Below, piece by piece: positions 42,345 through 52,953 of a stretch of 64,000 bases of DNA. The DNA is taken from contig JABLTG010000056.1 in NCBI GenBank assembly GCA_016618085.1, forward strand, positions 1-64,000. The letters are read 5' to 3'. Made by a program: the position numbers and the translations under genes. The notes beneath the pieces were generated by a model. It ran no database searches. It was not told the DNA's origin and saw nothing but the letters and a program-made list of their open reading frames with translations. This DNA is from Neovahlkampfia damariscottae. Taxonomy: Eukaryota > Heterolobosea > Selenaionea > Neovahlkampfiida > Neovahlkampfiidae. The stretch's first letter is position 1; every line of letters starts with the position of its first letter.

Positions 42345-42656
42345 ATGGAAAGTTTAGATCGTCAACGCACAGGACTTAAAGAAGTACAAGTCAACACATA
42401 CCAAACACCAACAAAATCAAAAAAAGCTTTGGAAAAATCTATCAAAGTTGCAGAAGATTCCACTGACAAAGACACTGTACAAGATTTAAAATTACAAATT
42501 GAACATTTAAAATTAAAAAACTCTGAACAAGAAAGAATTGTTAGATTACAAAGAGAAACTATTAATAACTTGAAAACTATTGTCCAAAGAAATGAAGAGA
42601 ATTCAGTTAAAATTCAACATGCTCCTCATAAAGGAATCTTTTGGGAAGAAAAATAA
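42345..42656 (+). CDS. Small coiled-coil protein
   Basis: A 103-residue single-exon frame beginning MESLDRQRTGLKEVQ. Residues 40-90 are a strong heptad-pattern coiled coil (DLKLQIEHLKLKNSEQERI, LQRETINNLKTIVQ). The C-terminus is PHKGIFWEEK. The frame extends upstream without ATG through a GTAAGCC...TTTCAG segment that looks like a leader intron, so the ATG at 42345 is used. Family not recognised. Coding bias, promoter element and AATAAA at the stop support a real gene. Confidence 0.62.
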   Translation: MESLDRQRTGLKEVQVNTYQTPTKSKKALEKSIKVAEDSTDKDTVQDLKLQIEHLKLKNSEQERIVRLQRETINNLKTIVQRNEENSVKIQHAPHKGIFWEEK

Positions 42657-42793
42657 AAATTAAATTAAAAAAAAAACTATTTTTTCACAATGGTATTCAA
42701 CTCCAAAGGACTTTTGGATGTTGATCAAAGAGTTTCAGTTTTTTTCAGAAGAAATCGAAAACAGAAGAAGAAGTTTTTACATCAGACATATAG

Positions 42794-43594
42794 TTAGGAG
42801 AAACAAAAGTGTATATTTTTAATATTTGTTAATTCTGACATAAGTTTGAAGTACTTTTTCGATTTCCATTGCAACTCTTTATCTTTTTGTAGTTCCTTTG
42901 AAGCACAAGACAAACAAAATTCATTAATGTCAAGCAACTCAAACATGAATTTTTTATCTGATTTAATTTCATTTGATGCAAATTCAAGTGAGTTCCATTG
43001 TGATTTGACAGCTGACTTTACTAATTCTTTATCATTTTTTAATTCATTTGAGCAGTACTCCAAAGCTAAACCATTATATTTTACAGCTGTTTTTAAAAGA
43101 TCATTGTCTGTTGTTAAATTTTTTGGCAACAGAGACACAACTTTCCAGTTCTTTTCAAGAATTCTTTTCACAAAATTTTTGTTTTGTTGTAAACGAGATG
43201 ACACTTCACTGAAGACGTTTTCATTGTCTTCAATAAGAGGAATCAGGAATTTTTCCTCTGATTTTAATCTTTCTGAAGCCCAGTAAAGAGAAAATGGATC
43301 TTGTCCAATTGCTTCTGAAATAACATCTTCGTCATCCAGAAGACTTTCGTGTGAAAATCTAACAATTTGAAATTTTTGTTTTACTAAACCTATTACTAGT
43401 GATTTATCTTTTTTGGTGTTTGGTGAAGCAAATTCAAAATTTTCTGTGTTAATTTTTTGTTTAATTTTTTTTGGTGATGTTTCTAGTTGAAGATTTTGTA
43501 TTTCTCGTAAAATTAGTTCTCGTTTTCTTTTTAAAGTAGTTGGTAAATTGTTGTTAATAGTAGGTGATGTGAATTGTCTAAACTGCTTCTCCAT
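42794..43594 (-). CDS. DUF4116-repeat protein, short paralogue
   Basis: A 266-residue intronless protein. After about 85 disordered residues come roughly four DUF4116 units of about 48 residues, recognisable by FSLYWASERLKSEEKF, LALEYCSNELKNDKELVKSA and NSLEFASNEIKSDKKF. The unit has the form (Y/F)AS-x-xLKxDKElvxxAVkxNgxxL. The domain's function is unknown. The neighbour at 43781 is a longer, divergently transcribed relative, so this is probably a local duplication. An upstream TTG/AAG extension is ignored because ATG is at 43594. Confidence 0.82.
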   Translation of the reverse strand: MEKQFRQFTSPTINNNLPTTLKRKRELILREIQNLQLETSPKKIKQKINTENFEFASPNTKKDKSLVIGLVKQKFQIVRFSHESLLDDEDVISEAIGQDPFSLYWASERLKSEEKFLIPLIEDNENVFSEVSSRLQQNKNFVKRILEKNWKVVSLLPKNLTTDNDLLKTAVKYNGLALEYCSNELKNDKELVKSAVKSQWNSLEFASNEIKSDKKFMFELLDINEFCLSCASKELQKDKELQWKSKKYFKLMSELTNIKNIHFCFS

Positions 43595-43780
43595 CTTCAA
43601 CTGTAGATCGAGCTGATTGGTTCAACAAGAATTTAGCGGGAACTGTTTGTAAATATGATTAATTCCAATCAAACTTTAAATCATATTTATTTTCAAAACA
43701 AATTTGTATGATTGTTTTCATTTGTATTTCAAATACAAAATTGAAACAACAATTCTCACATTTCATTGGATAAACAGTTT
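43595..43780. promoter_or_regulatory. Shared promoter of the divergent DUF4116 pair
   Basis: A 186-nt gap with TGATTGG at 43614-43620 (20 nt above the left gene), CCAATCA at 43665-43671 in the middle, and ATTGG at 43765-43769 (11 nt above the right gene). Confidence 0.5.
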
Positions 43781-45276
43781 ATGGAAGAAGATGAAAAACA
43801 GAGCATTTTGAAATTGGTCAAAATAAATGGATGGAACTTAGAATTTGTTTCAAAAAAATTTCAAAATGACTTTGATGTTGTTTTGACGGCTGTTAATAAT
43901 GAAGGAAGAAGTCTGAAATTTTCAAGTGAAAAATTAAAAAATAACAGAAAAATTGTCATAGAAGCGATAAGAAATGATCCACGCTCCATTTTATATGCAT
44001 CATTAAATTTACAATCAGACAGAGAAATTGCACTGAGTGTTGTCTCAAGAAATGGATTGACACTGGATTTTTTAAACGAGTTTAAAGGAGACGAGGAGGT
44101 TTTATTGGAGGCAATCAAACAAAATCCAATTGCTTTTTTGTATTCTAGAAAAAAAATACAAAAAAAATTACCATTTTTGAGAAAAGTTTGTTCCATTTCT
44201 GGAGGTTTAGTTCAATACATGAATGAAAAATTTAGAGTTGACAAAGAGTTAGGAATGAATGTTGTGAAAAATAGTCCAAAATCTTATACATTTTTATCAG
44301 AGATACTGAGGAAAGACAAAGATATAGCATTGGAAACCATAAACACAAACGGAGATTTTTTTCAACTTTTGCATCCATCATTGAAAGATAATGAAGAAAT
44401 AGTTTTGAAAGCGATAGAAACTTGTAAATGGATAAATCCAATTCAGTATGCTTCTGAAAGATTAAAAAATCATCGAGAAATTGTGTTAAGAGCAATCGAA
44501 AAAAATGGAAATTTTTATGTACATGCTTCTCTCAAATTGCGATTAGATGTAGAAATTGCAAAGAAAGCTTTGGGTAAAGAACCAAATGCAATTGAACATG
44601 TTCCTTTTGAAATTGAAAATTATGAAGAATTGGTCCTTGAAACGTTGAAAGTTGATTCTTGTAAGAAAAAATATCATGTTAATCCTCAGCAATGATTCAT
44701 TACATTAAAAATGAAAAACTATTAAATAACAAGGAATTCATATTGAAAACAATTGGTATTGACACAAAAATTGCTGAAAAACGATGGTTTGTATTTAAGA
44801 ATGATATTGACATCATTTCTAAATTGATATCTAAAAATGGTGATAATATTAGCAAGATAGATTTTAGAAAAAGTGATTGGAATGATGATTTATTAATCAT
44901 TGGTTTAAAAAATTCAGGTCTTGCTATTCAATTCATTCCTCTATCTCTGTTAACAAAGCGAATGGCTTTCACGGCAGTTCAACAAAATTCAGAAGCCTTT
45001 AAATATTGTATCAATTTTTGTGATGACAAAGAATTGACATTATTAGTTGTTTCTTCAAATGGAAAGATGTTAAAGTATGCACATGAAAGTCTCAAAGAAA
45101 ATAAAGAAATTGCTTTGGCAGCAGTTACGCAAAACAAAGAAGCATATAAATTCATTAACGATTCATTAAAATATGACATTGACATTTATCTGAAATATCA
45201 AAAAATGTCTCCTTTGTTGCGTCCAATAAAATCACAAAAAATTTGGAGATTGAAAGATTTATCATTTACATTTTGA
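43781..45276 (+). CDS. DUF4116-repeat protein, long paralogue
   Basis: Two exons (43781-44660 and 44690-45276) joined by a 29-nt intron (GTAAGAAAAA ... AATCCTCAG), 488 aa. Read without splicing, the locus looks like two overlapping frames sharing ATGA at 44692. Splicing fuses them in phase (VDSSMIHYIKNE). About nine DUF4116 units are visible, for example LKFSSEKLKNNRKIVIEAI, QYASERLKNHREIVLRAI and LKYAHESLKENKEIALAAV. No other domain or membrane segment is seen. The repeat probably forms a helical solenoid for protein binding; function unknown. Confidence 0.83.
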
Positions 45277-45301
45277 GGAAGAAGGATGAAATAAAAATTT
45301 A

Positions 45302-47812
45302 TTATTCGAAATATAAATTTCCATTTTCTACTACTTTATCAAAAGGAACTTCTTTACCAATTTTATAACCTAAGCCACAACTACAATCACCAACATGATC
45401 ATTTGACATACTATTCCAGATACATCTTCCTAATTTTTTTCCATCACCTAAATCGGTTGCGCTAATGATATGAATGTAAACTTTCTTTCTTCTAATCTTT
45501 GGTTTATACATGTCAATAAAAAAAGTGACAGCTTCATCATAAGTTGTCTCATGAGTATAAGAAAAAGGGAATAATTTGATAAATGCTTTTAAAATATCTT
45601 TCATATTGAAACATAAAAATATTGGAACAGTCTTAAATTCTTCAATATTCAGGATAGAATCGAACAAATCAAGTTCATCATCATGTCTTGAAATTTGATC
45701 ATTTTCTAAACAATCTTGACAATAGTGTGTCAAATTTGCCATGTAAATAATACATGTGGCATTCTTGTATACTCTTTGTTCCCATTTTTTTCTTTCTGAA
45801 AAATGACCACCAACATGAGCAAGTCTTGAAAAAGTTAAAAATTTAGAAGATCATTACTTGAATGGATCTCCATTAATATGAATCACCCTTTCATCTCGAG
45901 CTGAAAATCCAAATGATTTGGTGTATGTATGCAAACAATCTTCATCTGATAAAGTTAATGAAGACTGATGTCGAAATAAAGACAGATTATCCAAAAGACT
46001 GAAAAGTTAATTTGTTGTTATAAGTTGTTACTAAGGAATTCCTCGTTGAAGCATATTCGTGTGGGAACCAATTTCAGGTTTGATATAATTCCAAACATAT
46101 TCAGCTGCTTTTGCAATTTCTTCTGTATAGAAAGAAGGATCACTTAACATGTCGTTCTTTTGAATTTGTCTTAATTTTTCCATCTCTTCCATTGTTCTAT
46201 CATCAATTTGATGTCCAAAAATAACTCTAGCTCTTTCAATATTTGATTTCAAAGTTGAGATGACATTCTCATATAAAATATGTTTTTCATATTCTCTTTC
46301 TTCCTCTGTGAATCCAATTTCATCACTTTTATGATGATTCATCAAGAAATTCTTAAACCTGTCAAATACTGTTAATTCATTTGTCAATTTACAGAGTATT
46401 TTTTCCTGTTTCGGAAGCACCCAAAATGATTATTTTATTCATTTCAAAAGGTATTAATTTTGATTTATGAATCAATGAATCAATTTTAGAATACTGAGAA
46501 ATTGATATTCCTTTGGTTGTGTAATAAATATGATCAATCAAAACTCCGTTTGAAAACACTGCATCTTCGTTATCATAAAAAAGTGGAAAATCATTATAGA
46601 ATAAATCATTTGAAATCAAAGAACAATAAGAAACTGATGTTTCATTGATTTGAATCAGTTCTGTTTCTAATTTCTCTTTTTTGTTCATTCCAATTCCTCC
46701 AACTATTAAAAATTGATTATCATCAAGAAATTGCATTGAATGTCCAAATCTTGGTTTTACAGATGTTGAATATGAGTACCATGATCCATTTGAGTATTTT
46801 AATAATTCATTAAGATCCGCCTTTTTGGATAAATTATAACCTCCATAAATGAACATTGAACCATTTGCTTCCTATAAAAAGTTAAAAAAAAACTACTTTG
46901 ATAATTTTTTACAATAGCTGAATGAAAATGTCTTCCTATTGTTGGTGGGTTTGTGTATGTCATATCTTCAAGATATTTAGTGTCAAAATCATATTCAAAA
47001 AAACAACATGGGTCAACATAAGAATCATCATTTCCTTTGGTCAATCCTCCAAAAATCAACATTTTTTCATCTATAATTATAGCTGTGTGACCGAAGATGG
47101 TGGGTTTGTTTGATTGTGAATCTAATTTAAATCTGTTTCCTGAATTTTTTTTCTTTGAAGATACAAAAGAACCAGCTGAAGAACCCATAGAAAATAAAAT
47201 ATCATTTTCATCTACAGTGTATTCAACTGAAACCCAATTCTGATTTTCTTAATAAAGAAAGTGTTAAATTTTTTTATAAAAAATAAATACCGAAATCAAA
47301 GGAATACAAAGATGAAAATATTCTTTCTGTTTCAAAATTTACACCACCAAAAATGTATATTTTATCTCTGTGCAATACTGCTGAATGAAATGACCGACTT
47401 TCAGGAACTTCACCTTTTTGAAAACAAATCTTCATTGATTCTTCGTCTAATTTGAGTTCAGAATTAAAAAAAAATATATCATACCAAAATTATACATGAA
47501 TAGAGATATATTTTCAATTTCTTTTTGTTGTTTTAATTTTACTTCTTGTCCACCAATAATACATCCAAAAGCATTTGAATCTTTTTTTTTTATTTTGGTG
47601 ATGGAATGTCCAATCTTTTTATCATTGAAAAAATGTGATTTTATAGGTACCACTTGGTACATTGGCGGTTCAATTTCTGATATCAAAAGTTGATTCCCAC
47701 TATTTGTGTAGTTTGTAATTCCAATTATTCTAGATCCTTTGGTTGGTGAGTTGACATCTTGATCTTTTGTTTTAATAAACCAAGAATTTTTCTTGTTCAA
47801 CAAAACTGACAT
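45302..47812 (-). CDS. Kelch-propeller / heterotrimeric G-alpha fusion protein
   Basis: Seven exons (47812-47485, 47446-47291, 47247-46913, 46871-46393, 46358-46032, 45998-45858, 45824-45302), 762 aa. Residues 1-415 hold Kelch blades: GHSITKI, SRSFHSAVLHRDKIYIFGG, GHTAIIIDEKMLIFGG, GRHFHSAI, FIYGGYNL, FGHSMQFLDDNQFLIVGG. The rest is a G-alpha: P-loop IILGASETGKNTLFKNF (424-432 core), helical domain, LSDEDCLHTYTKSFGF (switch I), HVGGHFSERKKW (switch II), FLCFNMKD (NKxD-like) and ISATDLGD (TCAT-like). Switch II has His596 for the catalytic Gln, and the switch I Arg appears lost. Likely slow or inactive GTPase; role unknown. Confidence 0.88.
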
Positions 47813-47860
47813 AATTTCTTAAAGTAAATTAACCAATAAAAATACAAAATAAAAAAAGAT

Positions 47861-50800
47861 TTAATTTTCACTAATATTCACATCATTCTCTTTTAAGATT
47901 TTTTTAACTTGTTTCAATTTAAATTCATCAGAAATATTGAATTTCAATTCAATTTCTTTTTTAACATTTTCAGAAGAAGTTGTAACATCCATGTACAAAA
48001 TTTCAACTGAATTTTGAACTTGAATAATATTTTGAAATGGAATTCTAATCAAATTTGAAATCTCTAAAAGATCAGAATCAACTTCAAATATCAGTATTGA
48101 ATCATTCATAACAACCAATGTCCTCATTTCATCCTTCACTTGAATTTTAACTCTTAAATGATCTGTGTTGTATTCTGTATTGAAAAATCTTTGTAAATGT
48201 CGATTATCATGTGATTCTTTCACCATTCCAAGAATTTTATAAAAAAATTCTGAAGATAATGAATAAGAACCTAAAATATCAATTCTAATCAGGTAATCAA
48301 ATAACTTGTATAAAGTATCTGGATCAACCATATCCATATATTTTGAAATATTTTGACAAATTGAATTTTTCAATTGATTTTCATCAACTATTTCAGTTTC
48401 AATTTTTCCATCACAAACAATTGGTAACTTTTGCCAGTTGGAAAAATCATCTTTTTCATTTGTAAATCCTTTTGAAATGGTGTATAAAACAGTAACAAAA
48501 ACAGCAAAGTTTTGAAGTGGTAGTAATTCAAGTATGAATTTTGTCAATGCGAATCTGTTTAATGATATCATGTGATGATATTTTAATGGTTTTGAAGATG
48601 ATTCTCCAACCAATCCAAAATAATCTTCATCATCAACAAAAACAAAAGATAGGAATTCATCAATCAAAAGCTTCCATAAATTATTATAATGAATCACAAA
48701 ATTAACTTCACTATGATTGAATTTTGGTGGTGTTGAACTGTTATCATCTATTTTTAAACGTTTCAAAATGACTGAATCTATTGAAGAAAGAATTTGACAA
48801 ATATCTTTCAAGAATTCAGCTCTTTCCAATGATATTAAAGAATCTAATGTTTTTAATATCATTTCAAGTACACAAACAATTAAATAAATAAATTGAAAGC
48901 ATAACTTTTCATTGGCACAAACTCTTAAAATGAATTCTAAAACATTTGGAACAGACAAATTATAAATATTTTCTTTCAAAGTATACAATAGTTTTAGGAT
49001 GGTATATTCACTTTGTAACATATTTTGATCTGATTTTGACATGTAAATGTGGTCTTCAACTAGTAAATCATAAATTGTATCTTTTTCATCTTTCCCAAGA
49101 TAGATGTTTAAAAACTGCTCCAGTGATGTATCTTCATGATCTGTTTCATGATAGGACCACATTGTTTTTGTGTTAGATACTTCTCCAACCAGAGCTTCTT
49201 TTGTTTCAATGCTATCCTCATTTTTCCCATGTTTTCCATCTCTCATGAATTTTACTGATTGACGATGCACCCTTTTGACCTGTTTCAGTGGTGTTGAATT
49301 TGGAGTTGGATTGGTTACTGTTTGAATATCAGTTGGAGTAGTTTCATCTTCGATATCAGAAATGTCTGATATTTCTGATAGATTTTCATCAAAATCATCA
49401 ATAGCCCTTAAATATTTCAATGGTACTTCGTCTGATAAAATTCTATTAACATCTGGATTTGAAGTATCTTTCATATTGGAAACTAATTCTTCAAAATATG
49501 GATGTGGTAAATCCTTGTAGTTCTGAGAAAAAACATTTGAATTTCTTGGAATTCCTCTTGGTGTCATTAACATGGATTGTTTTTTCTTGATGATAAATTC
49601 TTTTCCTAAAACTTGATTGATTGTCTCATATACAAAAGTATCATTTAATTTCTTCAAACTTTTATCATCTTTACATAATGATGTAAAATATGAATAAACA
49701 CGATTGAATACAGGTGTTCCCATGTGCAGAAAATTTAATAATTTTGCGATTATTTCCAATTTCAAAGCAGTTTCAAATAACAAAGGAGTAGTTGAGTCAA
49801 TAGAGCTTTCTTCATTCAACAAAATTTTTTTACACAATTCAAGATTATCTTCTGAATCAATAATACATCCTTTCTTCAAAAATTCAACACAGAGTTGAGA
49901 AAATTTCATAAATCTCTTTGGGTATTCTGAGGAAATTGCCAACAATTCTAATACTTTTGTTGTTAATTTTTCTTGATCTGATAAATCAATCTTCATTAAT
50001 AATTCAATTGCAAAATATTTCTTTGATTTCTTAGAAAAATCAGATTTGAATATTCCTTCTGTGGATAAAATATTAATTAAATGTGGAATTGATTTTTTTG
50101 ATAATTCATCAAACATTACTAAAATGGATAATATCTTTGGATTTTGAGGAATTAAATCAACTAAATAATCATCTATTTCATATTCTATTAATTTGTTTTG
50201 AAGTGAATATTCAAAAATTTCCAACAATGGAACACTGTCAATGATCAATTTTTTTTGAAAAATCTCTTTGAATGAAATGGAAGAAACAAATTGCTTTGAA
50301 ATATCTGAAGTCATTGAACTGTTATTTTTCATAATGATATGGATAGTTTCAACAAATCCTTTACAAATTATTGTTTCTTCTTTTGACAATTCATCTTTTG
50401 ATAATAATGTTGAAGTACTTTTCATCAAGAATGAAATATAATCTGCTTTAGTTGCATTTTCCAAAGCTTTTTCAGATTTTAATAAATTTCCCACTGTGGC
50501 ATGTAATAAAGAATATCCAATAGCATCATCATGATTGACATCTCTAAAATCATTCATTGACTTTTGAAGAATTTCATCAAACAAACCAGAATCAACAAAA
50601 TCTGAAGACAAAACAGTTGAAGTAGCTGAAATCAAGCGAAGAACAAAATGTACCTCTTCTGAAGTTAAACTCCAAAACTCATTTGAAATGATGGCTTGTA
50701 TAGTTTTGATAAAATCAACTCTTTGAAAAACAGATTGTGAAATATTTTGTGAACCTTCCAATGCATCAGACAGTAACCCTAAAAACTGAATTGAAACATC

Positions 50801-52130
50801 AGGATTAAAATGATCCGTCAATATCTTTGAAATATGTCCATAAGCCTGTTTCAAAATCTTTGCATCTAAATTTGTATTCTTTAATGCATGTGCCAGTATT
50901 TCAAAATTGACTTCCGATTTTTCATTAAATATTTCGGGTATACAAGCAACAGCTTCAACATCAAATTTTTGAAAAACTAATTCAGCCAGTGATTTGCTCA
51001 ATTTTATGGCTTCTTCATTTTTAGGTATAAAAGTAAAACAAACAAGAGCAATTTTGCTGAAAATTTTTTGATGTGTTTTTTCTTTATTTGAGAATGATTT
51101 GAATATACCACTTAAACGTTCAACGAAACTATCAAATCCTTCCAACTGTATACTGATTTAAAAAATGTTAAAATTTTTTTTTCCAACGTTTTTTGCTCTT
51201 TTGAATAGCTCGTAAATGTGTCTAACAGTTTTTCACAAACTTCAAGAATATGATTTTCCGGTGTTTCTTTCATGACAGAAATAAAGTCACCAAAGGTAGA
51301 TGTTGAATTTCCTCTAATATGATGAAATGAAGGTACTCTATCTAAAGCAGCAGAAGTATTATCAAGTTTCTTTTTTAAATCACCAGCAAATATAATTTCA
51401 ACTTCTTTGTCTAATTTTTTTTCAGATTTTGAAACAGGTATGCCATTCAAGTTTTTCAAGTGACTTAATCTTGAAACAAAACTACCTCTAAAATCAACTA
51501 AATTGGAAGAAAATATATTATCTGAGTAATTGACATCTTCAAGTCGTTTCAAGGAATTCAAAAATGTAAACAGATTTTCAAGTTCTTCGTGAGTATAATC
51601 CAAAAGGTTCGTTGAAACATCAATTTTGACTAATTTTGTACATTTTTCGATATTTTTATGATCAAATATTTCCATGCTATTTCTTCTTGCATATAGTTCT
51701 TGTAGTGAAATGAGCGCATTTAAATCAGGCATTTTTTTTAATTTATTTTTTGAAAGATCAAGAACTATTAAATTCACATGAGTATTCAGTGAAACAGATG
51801 ATATTATATTATTAGAAGCGTATAAACGCTTTAATTTTATAAAATTATCGAGTCCTTCAAGTTTACTAATTTGGTTGTTTGAAAAGTCTATTTCTTTCAA
51901 TGAGTTTCCTTTTATTTGATTTATTCCAGGATATGAAACAAGTAAAAATCTGAAAAATTAAAAAAATATCGATATTTTTACTTTGGATCTGACGCTACTA
52001 AATACACTGGATATGCTGCTTTTTTTAAATCTTTAACTGCCAGTTGTGAGATAATTTCTTCATCTAAATCAGATACAATTTCTTTTGGATGTTTCAAACA
52101 ACTCTTCTTTTTGCCACGAAACAAAATCAT
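47861..52130 (-). CDS. Large LRR protein with helical body and PH-like C-terminus
   Basis: Three exons (52130-51982, 51949-51188, 51152-47861), 1400 aa. Residues 60-210 are SDS22-type leucine-rich repeats (LKEIDFSNNQISKLEGLDNF, LIVLDLSKNKLKKMPDLNAL, LVKIDVSTNLLDYT) capped by an LRRcap-like LKNLNGIPV. Residues 300-800 are mostly alpha-helical, armadillo/HEAT-like. A disordered acidic segment follows (ENLSEISDISDIEDETT), then another helical region and a C-terminal beta-rich module (MRTLVVMNDSILIFEVDSDL) resembling a PH domain. I do not recognise the whole protein. It may be a cytoskeletal or centrosomal scaffold. Confidence 0.8.
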
Positions 52131-52234
52131 CAACAAAAAGTAAAAACGTTAGAAAGAAAAAATTATCCAATCAAATACCATTTTTCCTTTTTTAATTCCA
52201 ATTGCTCTAATTGGTTGACGCTTTCAAAATCGAA
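52131..52234. promoter_or_regulatory. Bidirectional promoter between LRR gene and PNO1
   Basis: CCAATCA at 52167-52173 faces the LRR gene (37 nt from its start). AATTGGTTG near 52209, 25 nt above PNO1, is a degenerate form of the element. Confidence 0.45.
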
Positions 52235-52953
52235 ATGGACACAGTGAATAAACAAGAGAACATTATTTTCATTGATGACACAAAAAAATTAAAAGAAATT
52301 AATAAAAAATACAAAGAAGAAAATGAAGAAAAACCAGTTTTTGATAAACTCACTTTGGATAAAGTAAAAAAAAAATTGAAAAAAAATTAAACACAATTAA
52401 GAATTCATCAAAAAATTCAAGGAGTTTAAGAGTACCTCCTAATAGATATTCTGCTCTGAAAAAAGAATGGGAAAGAATTTACACACCAATTGTTGAAAAA
52501 ATGGAATTACAAATTAGAATGAACCCAAAAAAGAAAATGGTTGAACTTAAAACATCTGAATATACAACACAAGAAAATGCAATTCAAAAAGCAACTGATT
52601 TTATAAACGCATTTTTATTAGGTTTTGAAATTTCTGATGCTGTTGCTTTATTAAGATTAGACGACATTTTCGTTGAATCATTTGAAATCAAAGATGTTAA
52701 AACTTTAGAAGGAGATCATTTAGGTCGTGCTATTGGTCGTATTGCTGGAAAAAACGGATCAACTAAATTTACAATAGAGAATGCTACAAAAACTAGAATC
52801 GTACTTGCTGATACAAAAGTACATGTTTTAGGTGCTTATGAAAATATACAAAACGCTAAAAATGCAATTTCAGATTTAATTTTAGGATCACCTCCAGGTC
52901 AAGTTTACAATAAATTAAGAATATTAAGTGCAAGAATGAAAGAAAGTTTTTAA
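52235..52953 (+). CDS. PNO1: Pno1/Dim2 KH-domain 40S assembly factor
   Basis: Two exons (52235-52363 and 52402-52953; 38-nt intron), 226 aa. VPPNRYSALKKEWERIYTPI and LQIRMNPKKKMVELKT start the core. The KH region has GDHLGRAIGRIAGKNGSTKF (GxxG-like GKNG), and the end is GSPPGQVYNKLRILSARMKE, all diagnostic. Pno1 binds the 3' end of pre-18S rRNA, recruits Dim1 and guards Nob1 cleavage. The N-terminal acidic-basic extension is short. Its TAA at 52951-52953 overlaps the stop codon of the convergent RNB gene in the palindrome TTAA. Confidence 0.95.

Noticed and set aside
44692-44695. Two overlapping genes with ATGA stop-start coupling
   Set aside because: A canonical 29-nt intron joins both frames into one DUF4116 protein, so translational coupling is not needed.
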